Shown piece after piece: positions 50,442-59,963 of a stretch of DNA of 64,000 bases. Position 1 is the first letter of the stretch. The number at the start of each line of letters is the position of its first letter. The DNA lies in NCBI GenBank assembly GCA_963677755.1, contig OY782506.1, forward strand, positions 2,356,001 to 2,420,000. The letters run 5' to 3'. The translations under genes were made by a program, and so were the position numbers. Under the pieces are notes generated by a model. It had not been told where the DNA came from and made no database searches. It saw only the letters and a program-made list of their open reading frames with translations. The DNA comes from JAIOSF01 sp963677755. Lineage in GTDB: Bacteria > Campylobacterota > Campylobacteria > Campylobacterales > Arcobacteraceae.

Positions 50442-51512
50442 ATGAAATTTACCATATCGAAAAGTATCATTGAAAATATAATATCTTCAATGCAACCATT
50501 TCTAAATAAAAAAGATTCTAGTTCTATTACATCTCATATATATCTAGAAATATTAAATGCAAATTTAATTATAAAATCTACAGATTATGAGATGGGTTGT
50601 GAAGCAATTGTATCTGATATAAAAGATATAATAGATGGAAAAGCTACAATTAATGGTGGGAATTTTTTAAATATTATAAGAAGACTAAAAGATGAAGATA
50701 TTGATTTTGAAGTTTCTGATAATAACTTAAATATTAAACAAAAAAGATCTAATTTTAAACTTCCAATGTATGATGCAAATGAATATCCATCTTTTCCAAA
50801 GTTAGAAAATTTACATTCATTAGAAATTAATACAATAAATTTAATAAATAGTATAAAGAAAATAACACCATCAATTGATAACAATAACCCTAAATTTGAA
50901 TTAAATGGTGCATTAATAGATATAAAATCACAAAAAATTAATTTTGTTGCAACAGATACTAGAAGATTAGCAATATCAAATCTTGAAAATATATCAAATA
51001 AAGAATCTCAAATAATAATACCAAAAAAAGCTATTATTGAGATACAAAAACTTTTTTTAGATGAAGCAAGTATTAAATATGATGATACAAATTTAGTTGT
51101 ATCAAATAATAATTATACTTTTTTTACAAAATTAATAAATGGTAAATTTCCAGATTATGAAAGAATTATCCCTAACAATTTAAAATATAAATTTAAACTT
51201 TCTAAATCTCTTTTAATAGAAGCGATTAAACTTGTAACTTCAATAGAATCAAAAATTAAAATTACATTTAATCCAGATAGTATAATATTTGAATCTTTAG
51301 ATGATGATAGTGAATCTAAAACACAATTAGATATTAATGTTGATATAAATGAGAGTTTTTATATAGCAGTCAATAGTAAATATATATTAGATTTTTTAAG
51401 TGGTACAAATAGTGAAGAGATTAGTGTAGGTTTTAACGAATCAAATTTACCATTTTATTTAGAAGATGGTAATTTTATTACAATAGTAATGCCAATAGTA
51501 TTAGATAAGTAA
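50442..51512 (+). CDS. dnaN: DNA polymerase III beta sliding clamp
   Basis: Ring-shaped processivity clamp, 356 residues in three repeated domains. Typical parts are the start MKFTISKSIIENIISSMQPF, the segment FVATDTRRLAISNLENI, and FTTKLI-like FFTKLINGKFPDYERIIP at the second-third domain boundary. The C-terminus VMPIVLDK replaces the usual VMPMRL. A good AAGGGG Shine-Dalgarno precedes it. It is very rich in Asn, Ile and Lys. Confidence 0.97.
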   Translation: MKFTISKSIIENIISSMQPFLNKKDSSSITSHIYLEILNANLIIKSTDYEMGCEAIVSDIKDIIDGKATINGGNFLNIIRRLKDEDIDFEVSDNNLNIKQKRSNFKLPMYDANEYPSFPKLENLHSLEINTINLINSIKKITPSIDNNNPKFELNGALIDIKSQKINFVATDTRRLAISNLENISNKESQIIIPKKAIIEIQKLFLDEASIKYDDTNLVVSNNNYTFFTKLINGKFPDYERIIPNNLKYKFKLSKSLLIEAIKLVTSIESKIKITFNPDSIIFESLDDDSESKTQLDINVDINESFYIAVNSKYILDFLSGTNSEEISVGFNESNLPFYLEDGNFITIVMPIVLDK

Positions 51513-51523
51513 GGATTAACAAT

Positions 51524-53851
51524 ATGAGTGAAGATATAAAAAAAGAGTATGGAGCTAGTAATATTAAAGTCCTAAAGGGACTTGAAGCTGTTAGAAAAAG
51601 ACCAGGTATGTATATTGGTGATACCAATGTAAATGGTCTCCATCATATGGTATATGAAGTTGTTGATAACTCTATAGATGAAGCAATGGCAGGTTTTTGT
51701 GACACCATAAATATAACAATTACAAAAGAAAATGGTGTTATAGTTTCTGATAATGCTAGAGGAATCCCAACTGATATTCATGAAGGTGAAAAAATAAGTG
51801 CTGCTACTGTTGCTCTTACTGTACTTCATGCTGGTGGTAAATTTGACAAAGATACATATCAAGTGTCTGGTGGACTTCATGGTGTTGGTGTTTCTGTTGT
51901 AAATGCTCTTTCTAGTGAATTAAAAATGACAATTCATAGAGGTGGAGAGATTCACTATCAAGAATTTTCACAAGGTAAATTTGAAAAACCTTTAGAGGTT
52001 ATTGGAACTACTAAAAAAACTGGAACTACTATTGAGTTTCAACCAGATGCTACAATATTTGAGGTTACAGAATACTCTTTTGAAGTTTTATCAAAAAGAT
52101 TTCGAGAAGTTGCTTATTTAAATCCATTTATTACTATTAATTTAGAAGATAAAAGATCAGGAAAAAAAGAAACATATCACTTTGAAGGTGGTATTAAACA
52201 ATTTGTTGAAGATACAAACAAATCAAAAGCAATCACAGATGCAATCTCTTTTAGTGCAAAAGAAGATGGTGTTGAAGTAGATATTGCTCTAATGTACAAC
52301 GATACTTATGTAGGAAACACAAAATCATTTGTGAATAATATTAATACAATGGATGGTGGTACTCATGAAGCTGGATTTAAAGATGGACTTACAAGAAGTA
52401 TTAGAAAATATTTAAAAGAAAATGCAAATGCAAGAGATAAAGATGCAAAATTAGATGGAAATGATGTAAGAGAAGGTTTAGTATCTGTTGTAAGTGTGCG
52501 AGTTCCTGAACCACAATTTGAGGGTCAAACAAAAGGAAAACTTGGAAGTAGCTATGTAAAACCTATTTGTCAAAAGCTTACTTATGAAGCATTAAATAAA
52601 TATTTTGAAGAAAATCCAGCACAAGCAAAACTAGTGATGGAAAAATCACTTATGGCAGCTAGAGGAAGAGAAGCAGCTAAAAAAGCAAGAGAGCTTACTA
52701 GAAAAACAGATACAATGTCTGTAGGAACATTACCAGGAAAATTAGCAAACTGTCAAACTAAAGACCCAGAGATTGCAGAGTTATATCTAGTGGAAGGGGA
52801 TTCTGCTGGTGGATCAGCAAAACAAGGTAGAGATAGAGTTTATCAAGCAATTTTACCACTAAAAGGTAAAATTTTAAATGTAGAAAAATCAAGACTTGAT
52901 AAAATTTTAAAATCTGAAGAGATTAAAAATATGATTACTGCTATGGGTTGTGGTATAGGTGAAGATTTTAATGAAGAAAAAATAAGATATCACAAAGTTA
53001 TTATTATGACTGATGCGGATGTTGATGGTAGCCATATTCAAACACTTCTTTTAACATTTTTCTTTAGATTTTTAAGACCAATTATAGATATGGGTTATTT
53101 ATATATTGCTCAACCGCCGTTATACCTTTATAGAAAAGGAAAAAATGAAACATATTTAAAAGATGATGCTGCATTAAGTATCTTTTTAATAGAAAATGGT
53201 TTAGAAAACTTTGAATTCCAAGGTATGGGTTATAACGATTTATTAGATTTATTTAAAATTGTTTCCGCATATAGAAGCATGTTATCAAATCTTGAAAAAA
53301 GATACTCACTTGTGGAAGTTATTAAACATATTATTGAAAATGATAAATTAGTAGGATTAGAAAATGAAAAACTTTTCCCAGAGATAGAAAAATTTCTTTT
53401 ATCAAATGGATACAATATTTTAAATAAAACAATTTCAGAAGAATCTATCCATATGTTTGTACAAACAAAAGAAGGTTTAGAAGAACTTATAATTGATGAT
53501 GAATTATTTGCAAGTCCATATTTTGCAGAAGCTACATTTTTATTCAAAAAAATAAATGAAAGAGATATGAGTTTATTTGATGGAAGAGATATTATTGATG
53601 TTTTAGAAGATATTGAAGCAAGTGCTAAAAAAGGTGCTTATATTCAAAGATATAAAGGTCTTGGTGAGATGAATCCTGAGCAACTTTGGGAAACAACAAT
53701 GACACCAGAAGCTAGAAGACTTTTAAAAGTAACTGTTGATGATGCAGAAGTTGCAAGTGAAACATTTACACTATTTATGGGTGATGAAGTAGAACCTAGA
53801 AGAAAGTATATAGAAGATCACGCGAAAGATGTTGAACACTTAGACGTTTAA
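51524..53851 (+). CDS. gyrB: DNA gyrase subunit B
   Basis: ATPase subunit of gyrase, which adds negative supercoils. The GHKL ATPase domain has VVDNSIDEAMAG, DNARGIPTDIHEGEK and GGLHGVGVSVVNALS. The TOPRIM domain has LYLVEGDSAGGSAKQGRDR and MTDADVDGSHIQTLLLTFFF. The C-terminus QRYKGLGEMNPEQLWETTM is diagnostic. Length 775. It ends at a terminator overlapping the 3' end of the convergent unknown gene. Confidence 0.98.
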   Translation: MSEDIKKEYGASNIKVLKGLEAVRKRPGMYIGDTNVNGLHHMVYEVVDNSIDEAMAGFCDTINITITKENGVIVSDNARGIPTDIHEGEKISAATVALTVLHAGGKFDKDTYQVSGGLHGVGVSVVNALSSELKMTIHRGGEIHYQEFSQGKFEKPLEVIGTTKKTGTTIEFQPDATIFEVTEYSFEVLSKRFREVAYLNPFITINLEDKRSGKKETYHFEGGIKQFVEDTNKSKAITDAISFSAKEDGVEVDIALMYNDTYVGNTKSFVNNINTMDGGTHEAGFKDGLTRSIRKYLKENANARDKDAKLDGNDVREGLVSVVSVRVPEPQFEGQTKGKLGSSYVKPICQKLTYEALNKYFEENPAQAKLVMEKSLMAARGREAAKKARELTRKTDTMSVGTLPGKLANCQTKDPEIAELYLVEGDSAGGSAKQGRDRVYQAILPLKGKILNVEKSRLDKILKSEEIKNMITAMGCGIGEDFNEEKIRYHKVIIMTDADVDGSHIQTLLLTFFFRFLRPIIDMGYLYIAQPPLYLYRKGKNETYLKDDAALSIFLIENGLENFEFQGMGYNDLLDLFKIVSAYRSMLSNLEKRYSLVEVIKHIIENDKLVGLENEKLFPEIEKFLLSNGYNILNKTISEESIHMFVQTKEGLEELIIDDELFASPYFAEATFLFKKINERDMSLFDGRDIIDVLEDIEASAKKGAYIQRYKGLGEMNPEQLWETTMTPEARRLLKVTVDDAEVASETFTLFMGDEVEPRRKYIEDHAKDVEHLDV

Positions 53852-53872
53852 AAAATATTTATTTTATATTTT

Positions 53873-53905
53873 ATGGAGGATATTTAATTATTCTCCATTT
53901 TTTAT
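53873..53905 (+). terminator. Probable gyrB terminator
   Basis: ATGGAG pairs with CTCCAT across a 14-nt loop, followed by a T-rich run. It reaches the stop codon of the gene on the other strand. Confidence 0.5.
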
Positions 53906-54384
53906 TTAAAATATTGCATCACTATCTCTTTAATAGGTTCCCATAGAGTTATCTGTCCATCTTTTTCACTAAATACTTTTCCATGATTTTTTTCTGATAT
54001 TGTTTTCAAAAGATTATAATTTGATAAAAATACTTTTGGTTCAATGTTACAATGCATCTCTAATAGTCTTGTACTTATAGTATGTTTATTGTTATTTGAT
54101 AAGTTCATAAATGTATTGAGAATTTTATAGTTGTATTGGTTTTGCTTTTTTAACCATAATGGTACTTTTCTTTTTACCTTTTCAACTTCTAGGCTTTGAG
54201 TGTTTTCATTTTGTTTATATTTCTTTTTCTTTTTTAACTTTACTGTTTCTAGTTCATTTAATAATAATTTTGAATTTGCCATTATTGAGAGGAGTTTATC
54301 TTCGATTATTTTATTTTCAATCAAGATACTTTCTTTATAAGCCAATTTAGTTTCATCTAAAATTGCATTCACAATTTCCTTCAT
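53902..54384 (-). CDS. Unknown 160-residue protein, possible DNA-binding regulator
   Basis: Not recognised. The N-terminal half is a charged helix with a lysine block (VKLKKKKKYKQNENTQSLEV). The C-terminal half (about 72-160, KVPLWLKKQNQYNYKILNTF to TLWEPI) could be a winged helix: helices ILNTFMNLSNNNK and ISTRLLEMHCNIEP, then a hairpin-like GKVFSEKDGQITLW. A good AAAAGGA Shine-Dalgarno is 5 nt before the ATG. Its upstream region is packed with ATAAGTT sites and a long palindrome, which fits autoregulation. The fold and role are inference. Confidence 0.6.
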   Translation of the reverse strand: MKEIVNAILDETKLAYKESILIENKIIEDKLLSIMANSKLLLNELETVKLKKKKKYKQNENTQSLEVEKVKRKVPLWLKKQNQYNYKILNTFMNLSNNNKHTISTRLLEMHCNIEPKVFLSNYNLLKTISEKNHGKVFSEKDGQITLWEPIKEIVMQYFK

Positions 54385-54542
54385 AATAATCCTTTTTATA
54401 AGTTCTATTTTATAATAAGTAAACTTATCATTATATAAGTTCTTATAAGTTTCTTATTAGAAACTTATAATTAAGTTATTTCTAATAGTATAAAACAACA
54501 ACTTATGATCTAAAAAAATTATTTATTGGTATTTTTATAAAT
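54385..54542. promoter_or_regulatory. Operator-like region: palindrome and ATAAGTT repeats
   Basis: TTATAAGTTTCT (54443-54454) and AGAAACTTATAA (54459-54470) are 12-bp perfect inverted arms around TATT. ATAAGTT or its inverse occurs at 54398, 54422, 54435, 54445, 54462 and 54500. Candidate minus-strand -10 hexamers (TATAAT, TATACT) lie among them. No T run follows the palindrome, so it is not a terminator. Confidence 0.6.
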
Positions 54543-54577
54543 AAAAAAAGGCTACCAATATATGGTAACCTTTTTAA
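54543..54577 (-). terminator. Terminator of the tal-DAHP synthase operon
   Basis: Minus strand AAAAAGGTTACCA and TGGTAGCCTTTTT form a 13-bp stem (one G-U pair, 5-nt loop) with extra T residues. On the + strand the same pair is a C-A mismatch, so it is tuned to the minus strand. Confidence 0.82.
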
Positions 54578-54599
54578 TAACTATTTAATAGAGAATATT

Positions 54600-55955
54600 T
54601 TAACTATTTGCTTCTTTTAATGTATCAGCTATCATAAATGCTAATTCTAGTGATTGGTCAGCATTTAACCTTGGATCACATTGTGTATGGTATCTACTTG
54701 AAAGAGATTCTTCTGTAATTGCGCTACTTGTGCTTCCTGTACATTCTGTTACATCTTGACCTGTCATCTCTAAGTGAATACCACCTGCAACGCTTCCTTG
54801 TGCTTTGTGGATTTGGAAAAATTGTTTTACTTCACTTAAAATATTAGCAAAATCTCTTGTTTTGTATCCATTTGATGTTTTTTCTACATTTCCATGCATA
54901 GGATCACTGCTCCAAACAACTTTTCTACCCTCTGATTCCACTTTTTTAAGTAGATTTGGAAAATGATCAGCTATTTTTGATGCTCCCATTCTTACGATTA
55001 AATTTAATCTACCAGCTTCATTTTCTGGATTTAGTTTGTCTATAAGTTCGATTAATTCATCTTCTTGCATAGTTGGACCAACTTTACATCCTATTGGATT
55101 TTTAATACCTCTAAAAAATTCAATATGTGCTTCATCTAAAGCTCTTGTTCTGTCACCTATCCATAACATATGTGCGCTACAATCATACCAATCACCTGTT
55201 AAGCTATCTCTTCTTGTAAGTGCCTCTTCGTAGTTTAAAAGAAGTGCTTCATGAGAAGTGAAAAGTGTTGTTTGAGCTAATTGTGCTGTATTTTTTGATG
55301 TTATTCCACAAGATTCCATAAATTTTAAAGAATCTGATATTTTAGTAGCTAACTCTTCATATTTTTCACCTAATGTATGATCTTTCATATAGTTAAGATT
55401 CCAACTATGAACTTTATGTAAATCAGCCATACCACCTCTAGCAAAAGCACGAAGTAAGTTAAGTGTAGCAGCACTTTGATTGTATGCTTTTAACAGTTTT
55501 TTAGGATTTGGAACTCTTAATTTTAAATCAGCTTCAATATCATTTACAATATCACCTCTATAACTTGGGTATTCGATCCCATCAATCATCTCTGTATCAC
55601 TTGATCTTGGTTTTGCAAATTGTCCAGCAATTCTTCCCACTTTAACTACAGGTTTTCCACCACTAAATGTCATCACAACAGCCATTTGCATCATAACTTG
55701 AAAAAGTGATTTAATATTTTGTGCATTAAAAGCATTGAAACTTTCAGCACAATCTCCACCTTGTAATAAGAATGCTTTGCCATTTGCAACATCTGCTAAT
55801 TGACTTTTTAATACTCTAGCTTCTTCTGCAAAAATAAGCGGAGGATAAGTGCTCAGTTCTTTTTCAACTTTTTTAACTTTTTTCATATCTTCATAAATTG
55901 GTTGTTGCTTTATTGGAAAATCTCTCCAGCTACTTGGTGTCCAAATATTACTCAT
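54600..55955 (-). CDS. aroG: Class II 3-deoxy-D-arabino-heptulosonate 7-phosphate synthase
   Basis: First step of the shikimate pathway; condenses phosphoenolpyruvate and erythrose 4-phosphate. Class II (plant/Mycobacterium-like) features are seen: WTPSSWRDFPIKQQPIY at the start, FLLQGGDCAESFNAF, KVGRIAGQFAKPRS, WIGDRTRALDEAHIEFFRGI, and VWSSDPMHGNV. Length 451. The gene starts 12 nt after transaldolase, which supplies and consumes the erythrose 4-phosphate it uses, so the operon makes metabolic sense. The symbol is generic. Confidence 0.95.
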   Translation of the reverse strand: MSNIWTPSSWRDFPIKQQPIYEDMKKVKKVEKELSTYPPLIFAEEARVLKSQLADVANGKAFLLQGGDCAESFNAFNAQNIKSLFQVMMQMAVVMTFSGGKPVVKVGRIAGQFAKPRSSDTEMIDGIEYPSYRGDIVNDIEADLKLRVPNPKKLLKAYNQSAATLNLLRAFARGGMADLHKVHSWNLNYMKDHTLGEKYEELATKISDSLKFMESCGITSKNTAQLAQTTLFTSHEALLLNYEEALTRRDSLTGDWYDCSAHMLWIGDRTRALDEAHIEFFRGIKNPIGCKVGPTMQEDELIELIDKLNPENEAGRLNLIVRMGASKIADHFPNLLKKVESEGRKVVWSSDPMHGNVEKTSNGYKTRDFANILSEVKQFFQIHKAQGSVAGGIHLEMTGQDVTECTGSTSSAITEESLSSRYHTQCDPRLNADQSLELAFMIADTLKEANS

Positions 55956-55967
55956 TTTGTTATCCTC

Positions 55968-56960
55968 TTATAGTTTTACTTTTTTTAATAATTCTTGAAA
56001 TGATACCTTAAAGGCACTCAATCCATCTTGAAGTAGTTCATTATACACTGTTTCAATATCTATATGATTACTTTTTAAAATTTCAAAATATTTTATACAG
56101 TCATCTTTTTCAATAATCTCAGATTGTTCTTTTTTCCCATTTTGTAACCAAGCGTTAATTGTATCTAATGGTGCTGTATTAACACTATTAGGAAAAATTA
56201 ATTCATCAATATAATAACTTGGAGTTAATGAATCTCCCTTAACTCCAGTACTTGCAAAAAGTGTTCGTATATTTTTGTTACCAATTGATACAACTTCGTG
56301 ATAACATAAAGTTGCATTGACAATTCCTGTTTTTGCGGTTTCTAGTTCTAATTTTTTTAATTTATTATCAAGTAATCTATCAAATCTACTTACAAAAACA
56401 GAAACAACTGCTTTTGTATCTTTTCCACTTTTTTTAATTCCATTGTTAAGGGCGATTGCAGATTTGCATGCTTGTTGTGGTGAAAAAACTAATGTAGCAT
56501 TTACACTAATTCCTAAAGAAGTCAAATGCTCCATAGCCCCATACCCAGCTTCAGTTGCTGGAATTTTTATCATTACATTATCATATCCAATTTGATTATG
56601 TAGTCTTACACCCTCTTTTATTGTACCTTCCATATCATCACACAAAGTTGGATCAACTTCTAAAGAGATGAATCCATCATTTGCGTTTTTATCATATAGA
56701 GGTTTTAAAAGTTCAGCTGCTCTTTTAATATCAGTAATTGCTAAATCTTCATATATTTTTTTATTGTCATTAGCTTGAAGCATATTAATTTGTTGAGTGT
56801 ATGCTGTTGAGTTACTAATTGATTGTTGAAATATTGCAGGATTGCTAGTTGCACCTTTTATTATCTCATTACTTATTAACTCTTGAAATTCATCTTCTAA
56901 AAAATTTCTTTCTATAAAGTCACACCAAATTGAATAATTTATTTTATTATTTATAGCCAT
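55968..56960 (-). CDS. tal: Transaldolase
   Basis: Pentose-phosphate enzyme that moves a dihydroxyacetone unit between sugar phosphates. Lys132 in VMIKIPAT is the Schiff-base lysine. GATSNPAIFQQSI is the typical N-terminal motif, and VNATLVFSPQQA and VSVFVSRFDRLLD follow. Length 330 fits the bacterial/plant-type group. It lies between the small membrane protein gene and DAHP synthase on one strand. Confidence 0.95.
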   Translation of the reverse strand: MAINNKINYSIWCDFIERNFLEDEFQELISNEIIKGATSNPAIFQQSISNSTAYTQQINMLQANDNKKIYEDLAITDIKRAAELLKPLYDKNANDGFISLEVDPTLCDDMEGTIKEGVRLHNQIGYDNVMIKIPATEAGYGAMEHLTSLGISVNATLVFSPQQACKSAIALNNGIKKSGKDTKAVVSVFVSRFDRLLDNKLKKLELETAKTGIVNATLCYHEVVSIGNKNIRTLFASTGVKGDSLTPSYYIDELIFPNSVNTAPLDTINAWLQNGKKEQSEIIEKDDCIKYFEILKSNHIDIETVYNELLQDGLSAFKVSFQELLKKVKL

Positions 56961-56967
56961 TTTTTTC

Positions 56968-57300
56968 CTATTTGTTCTCTATCTTTTGACATATTAGATC
57001 TTTTTCTACATTTTTTTTAAAGTCTTTTAAAATAAAACCTTTACATTGTTCGTTTGTATCTTTGTTGATAAAACTTACTGTATATTTAAAACCTTTTACA
57101 TTAATATCTTCTCTTATAAATTGGTGATTTGCATATACTTTTACATCAGATACATTTTTGTATCCTAGTTGATTTAATATTTTTGTTGCTTTTACCGACT
57201 GCCCATAAGCAACAGCAAAAAACCATACTAATCCCAATAATCCTAAAATAACCATAATAACAATTGTTTTTTTAGGAAGTTTTCTTACTTCATTTTCCAT
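56968..57300 (-). CDS. Small single-helix membrane protein of unknown function
   Basis: 110 residues: a basic N-terminus (MENEVRKLPKKT), one hydrophobic helix (about 13-34, IVIMVILGLLGLVWFFAVAY) and a soluble domain of about 75 residues expected in the periplasm, with two cysteines (Cys82 and Cys104) that could form a disulphide. No family recognised. AAAGGA precedes the ATG. It lies 7 nt upstream of transaldolase, so it opens that operon. Divergent from the TrkA-C protein gene. Confidence 0.6.
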   Translation of the reverse strand: MENEVRKLPKKTIVIMVILGLLGLVWFFAVAYGQSVKATKILNQLGYKNVSDVKVYANHQFIREDINVKGFKYTVSFINKDTNEQCKGFILKDFKKNVEKDLICQKIENK

Positions 57301-57362
57301 TTGTATCCTTAAAAGGTCGATATTTTACCATAAATTATATAATACTTGCTATAATAGTATTT

Positions 57363-58805
57363 ATGAAAAACGTACTTGTAATCCTCGATGGAAAAATAGC
57401 AAAATATTTAATCAAAAAAATGATTGATTTAAATAATAATCTCAATCAGTATGATATCGTTTATGGGGATGATTCAATTCTCCCTAAAGATATTCCATCA
57501 AATTTTACTTTTTATAAATTTGATCCTACGAGCTTTTCTAAATTAAAATTTATTCTTAATAAATCTTTGTATCAAGACGCCTTAATAGCTTTGGATACGA
57601 AAGAAGATACTTTAGCAGTTGTGTATAATATACGAGTAAAATACAAAGAGTTGAATTTTACAGTTTATGATCAATGGGGATTAGATTTAAAAGATAAAAA
57701 TATCCAATACTATAGAGGAAATGATATTATTTCAAATGGATTAATAGAGCAGTTGCCAAATATACCTGTTTTTGCTCAAAATATAGGTTTAAGGCAAGGT
57801 GAAATTATGGAGATAAAAGTTCCTTTTGGAAGCACATATGCCTACAGATATATTGGAAGTATTGGACAAAAAGATTGGAAAATCGTAGCTTTATACAGAA
57901 ATGGAAAGCTTGTAAATATAAAACCTTCTTTGATTATAAAACCAAATGATGTAATTATAATTATAGGAAAACCAGATGTATTGATTCAAGTGTATAATGC
58001 AATTACTAAATCAAGTACACAATTTCCTATGCCTTTTGGTAAAAATATTTATCTTTACATTGATATGTTTGTACAAGATGAACAAGAGATAATAGATGCT
58101 ATAGAAGATGTAAAAATTTTACATCAACGGATGAAAAATAATTTGTTAATTGTAAAAATAACGCGTCCAACAACTGTTGTGTCACTCAATAAAATAAAAT
58201 TTAATCTTAATCAAATTCCAGACATAAAAGTAGAGATAGATTATCATAATATGGGAATACATACTATTTTAAAAGAAGATAAAGTACGATTTGATATAGG
58301 ACTTTTAGTTCTAACAAAAAGTATTTTAAAACATAAAGAGGCAGTTAAGAATATAATACTTTTAAAACTACCAGTATTTAAAGTAGGAAGTGAAAATATT
58401 TCATCACTAAAACATACTTTAGTTTTACTAAATGATGAACGACTTTATGAGCAAATTTCACCTACTTTATTTGATATATCTTCACAGTTGAAAATAAAAT
58501 TAAAAGTTTTAGATATTGATCCGATTGGGGATAAAAAAAGAGATGGTTTAATAGCGCATTTGAATAATTTATCAAAAATATTTGTTCAAAATATTATTTT
58601 AGTACAAGAGGAGTCAAATCCTATTAAACGCTTAGATAAAGAGCATAATATATTACAAGTATTACCATTAAAAGAGAGCATGTTTCAAAAAAGATTATTG
58701 AAGTTTTTCACAATTGATAGTGACCTATTATCTTTTGATAATCATAAATTTAATCAAATTTTAATGCCTGTTATTGAGGATATTGAATCAACGAAAATTA
58801 TTTGA
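57363..58805 (+). CDS. TrkA-C domain (COG3400-like) protein
   Basis: 480 residues, cytoplasmic, no membrane helix. The first 120 resemble a TrkA-N/Rossmann module (VLVILDGKIAKYLIKKMIDL; LIALDTKEDTLAVVYNIR). A TrkA-C/RCK-C domain follows at about 140-222 (GLRQGEIMEIKVPFGSTYAY, then PNDVIIIIGKPDVLIQVYNA). The remaining 250 residues look like a second, USP-like half (IYLYIDMFVQDEQEIIDAIE). RCK proteins gate potassium channels or transporters by binding nucleotides. Which transporter it serves is not visible. Confidence 0.75.
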   Translation: MKNVLVILDGKIAKYLIKKMIDLNNNLNQYDIVYGDDSILPKDIPSNFTFYKFDPTSFSKLKFILNKSLYQDALIALDTKEDTLAVVYNIRVKYKELNFTVYDQWGLDLKDKNIQYYRGNDIISNGLIEQLPNIPVFAQNIGLRQGEIMEIKVPFGSTYAYRYIGSIGQKDWKIVALYRNGKLVNIKPSLIIKPNDVIIIIGKPDVLIQVYNAITKSSTQFPMPFGKNIYLYIDMFVQDEQEIIDAIEDVKILHQRMKNNLLIVKITRPTTVVSLNKIKFNLNQIPDIKVEIDYHNMGIHTILKEDKVRFDIGLLVLTKSILKHKEAVKNIILLKLPVFKVGSENISSLKHTLVLLNDERLYEQISPTLFDISSQLKIKLKVLDIDPIGDKKRDGLIAHLNNLSKIFVQNIILVQEESNPIKRLDKEHNILQVLPLKESMFQKRLLKFFTIDSDLLSFDNHKFNQILMPVIEDIESTKII

Positions 58806-58862
58806 TACTTTTTTAAGACTTTAAAGTTGTATAATTTTACTTAAGAGCGTAAGGTGAAACTA

Positions 58863-59963
58863 TTGGAAAATAATAAATATACAATTTTAGTTGTTGATGA
58901 TACAGTTACAAATATTGATATTCTTCTTGATTTGCTAAAAGAATATGATCTTGTAGTTGCTATGGATGGAGAATCAGCTTTAGAAATATTAAACAATGAT
59001 GATAATATAGACTTAATCTTATTAGATATTATGATGCCTAGTATGGATGGCTTTGAAGTTTGTAAAGCAATTAAGGCAAATAGCCAAACAAAAGATATTC
59101 CGGTGATATTTCTTACTGCAAAATCAGATGATGATTCTATTAAAACAGCATTTGAAGTTGGTGGAATAGATTATTTAACAAAACCTTTTAGACCTATTGA
59201 ATTAACTTCTAAAATTAAAACTCATTTACAATTAGTATCTCATCAAAAAAAAATTATTGAAAACAATAGACATATAGTTTTAGAAGAATTAATAAATAAT
59301 ATTGCCCATCAATGGAGACAACCCTTATCAATAATTTCAACACAAGCAAGTAGTATATTACTTCAAAAAGATTTAGGAATGATATCTGACGAAGAGATAG
59401 GTAATTGCTGTAATTCTATATTAAAAAGTACAGAATTTTTAACAAATACTATTGAAAATTTTAAAAAAATCTTGATAAGTGATTCTAAAAATGAGCAATT
59501 TAATCTTAAAGATACAGTTGATGATAACCTAGCACTATTACAATACACAGATGATAATATAAATAGTCAATTATTTATCAATATTCAAAATGATATTTAT
59601 ATAAAAGGCTCTAAAAATGAGTTTATTCAAGTACTTTTACATATTATAGATAATGCAAAAAGTATAGAGTGTAGATGTGAAAAAAGATTAATATTTTTTG
59701 ATGCAACTCAAACAGATGAAATGATTATAATTTCTATAAAAGATAATTGTGGAGGGATAAATAGTAATATAATGGATAAAATTTTTGATCCATATTTTAC
59801 TACTAAACATAAATTTGTTGGTACAGGTTTAGGTTTGTATATCGTTTACAATATTATAAAAAATTCTTTTTTAGGAACAATTAAAGCAACAAATGTAGCT
59901 TTTGAATATGAAAAAATAAAATATAAGGGTGCGAATTTTGAAATTCAAATTCCACGTAGTTAA
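58863..59963 (+). CDS. Receiver-histidine kinase protein
   Basis: 366 residues. A receiver comes first (VVDDTVTNIDILLDLL, phosphoacceptor Asp55 in LILLDIMMP, Thr in VIFLTAK, Lys in YLTKPFRP). Then comes a kinase core: phosphoacceptor His149 in NNIAHQWRQPLS, ATP domain with IIDNAKS, IKDNCGGI and GTGLGLYIVYNII. No sensor or membrane helix, so the receiver controls the kinase. I choose TTG 58863, which has TAAGG 8 nt upstream; the GTG at 58854 overlaps that Shine-Dalgarno. First of three two-component genes, closely related to the partial one at the window end. Confidence 0.88.
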   Translation: MENNKYTILVVDDTVTNIDILLDLLKEYDLVVAMDGESALEILNNDDNIDLILLDIMMPSMDGFEVCKAIKANSQTKDIPVIFLTAKSDDDSIKTAFEVGGIDYLTKPFRPIELTSKIKTHLQLVSHQKKIIENNRHIVLEELINNIAHQWRQPLSIISTQASSILLQKDLGMISDEEIGNCCNSILKSTEFLTNTIENFKKILISDSKNEQFNLKDTVDDNLALLQYTDDNINSQLFINIQNDIYIKGSKNEFIQVLLHIIDNAKSIECRCEKRLIFFDATQTDEMIIISIKDNCGGINSNIMDKIFDPYFTTKHKFVGTGLGLYIVYNIIKNSFLGTIKATNVAFEYEKIKYKGANFEIQIPRS

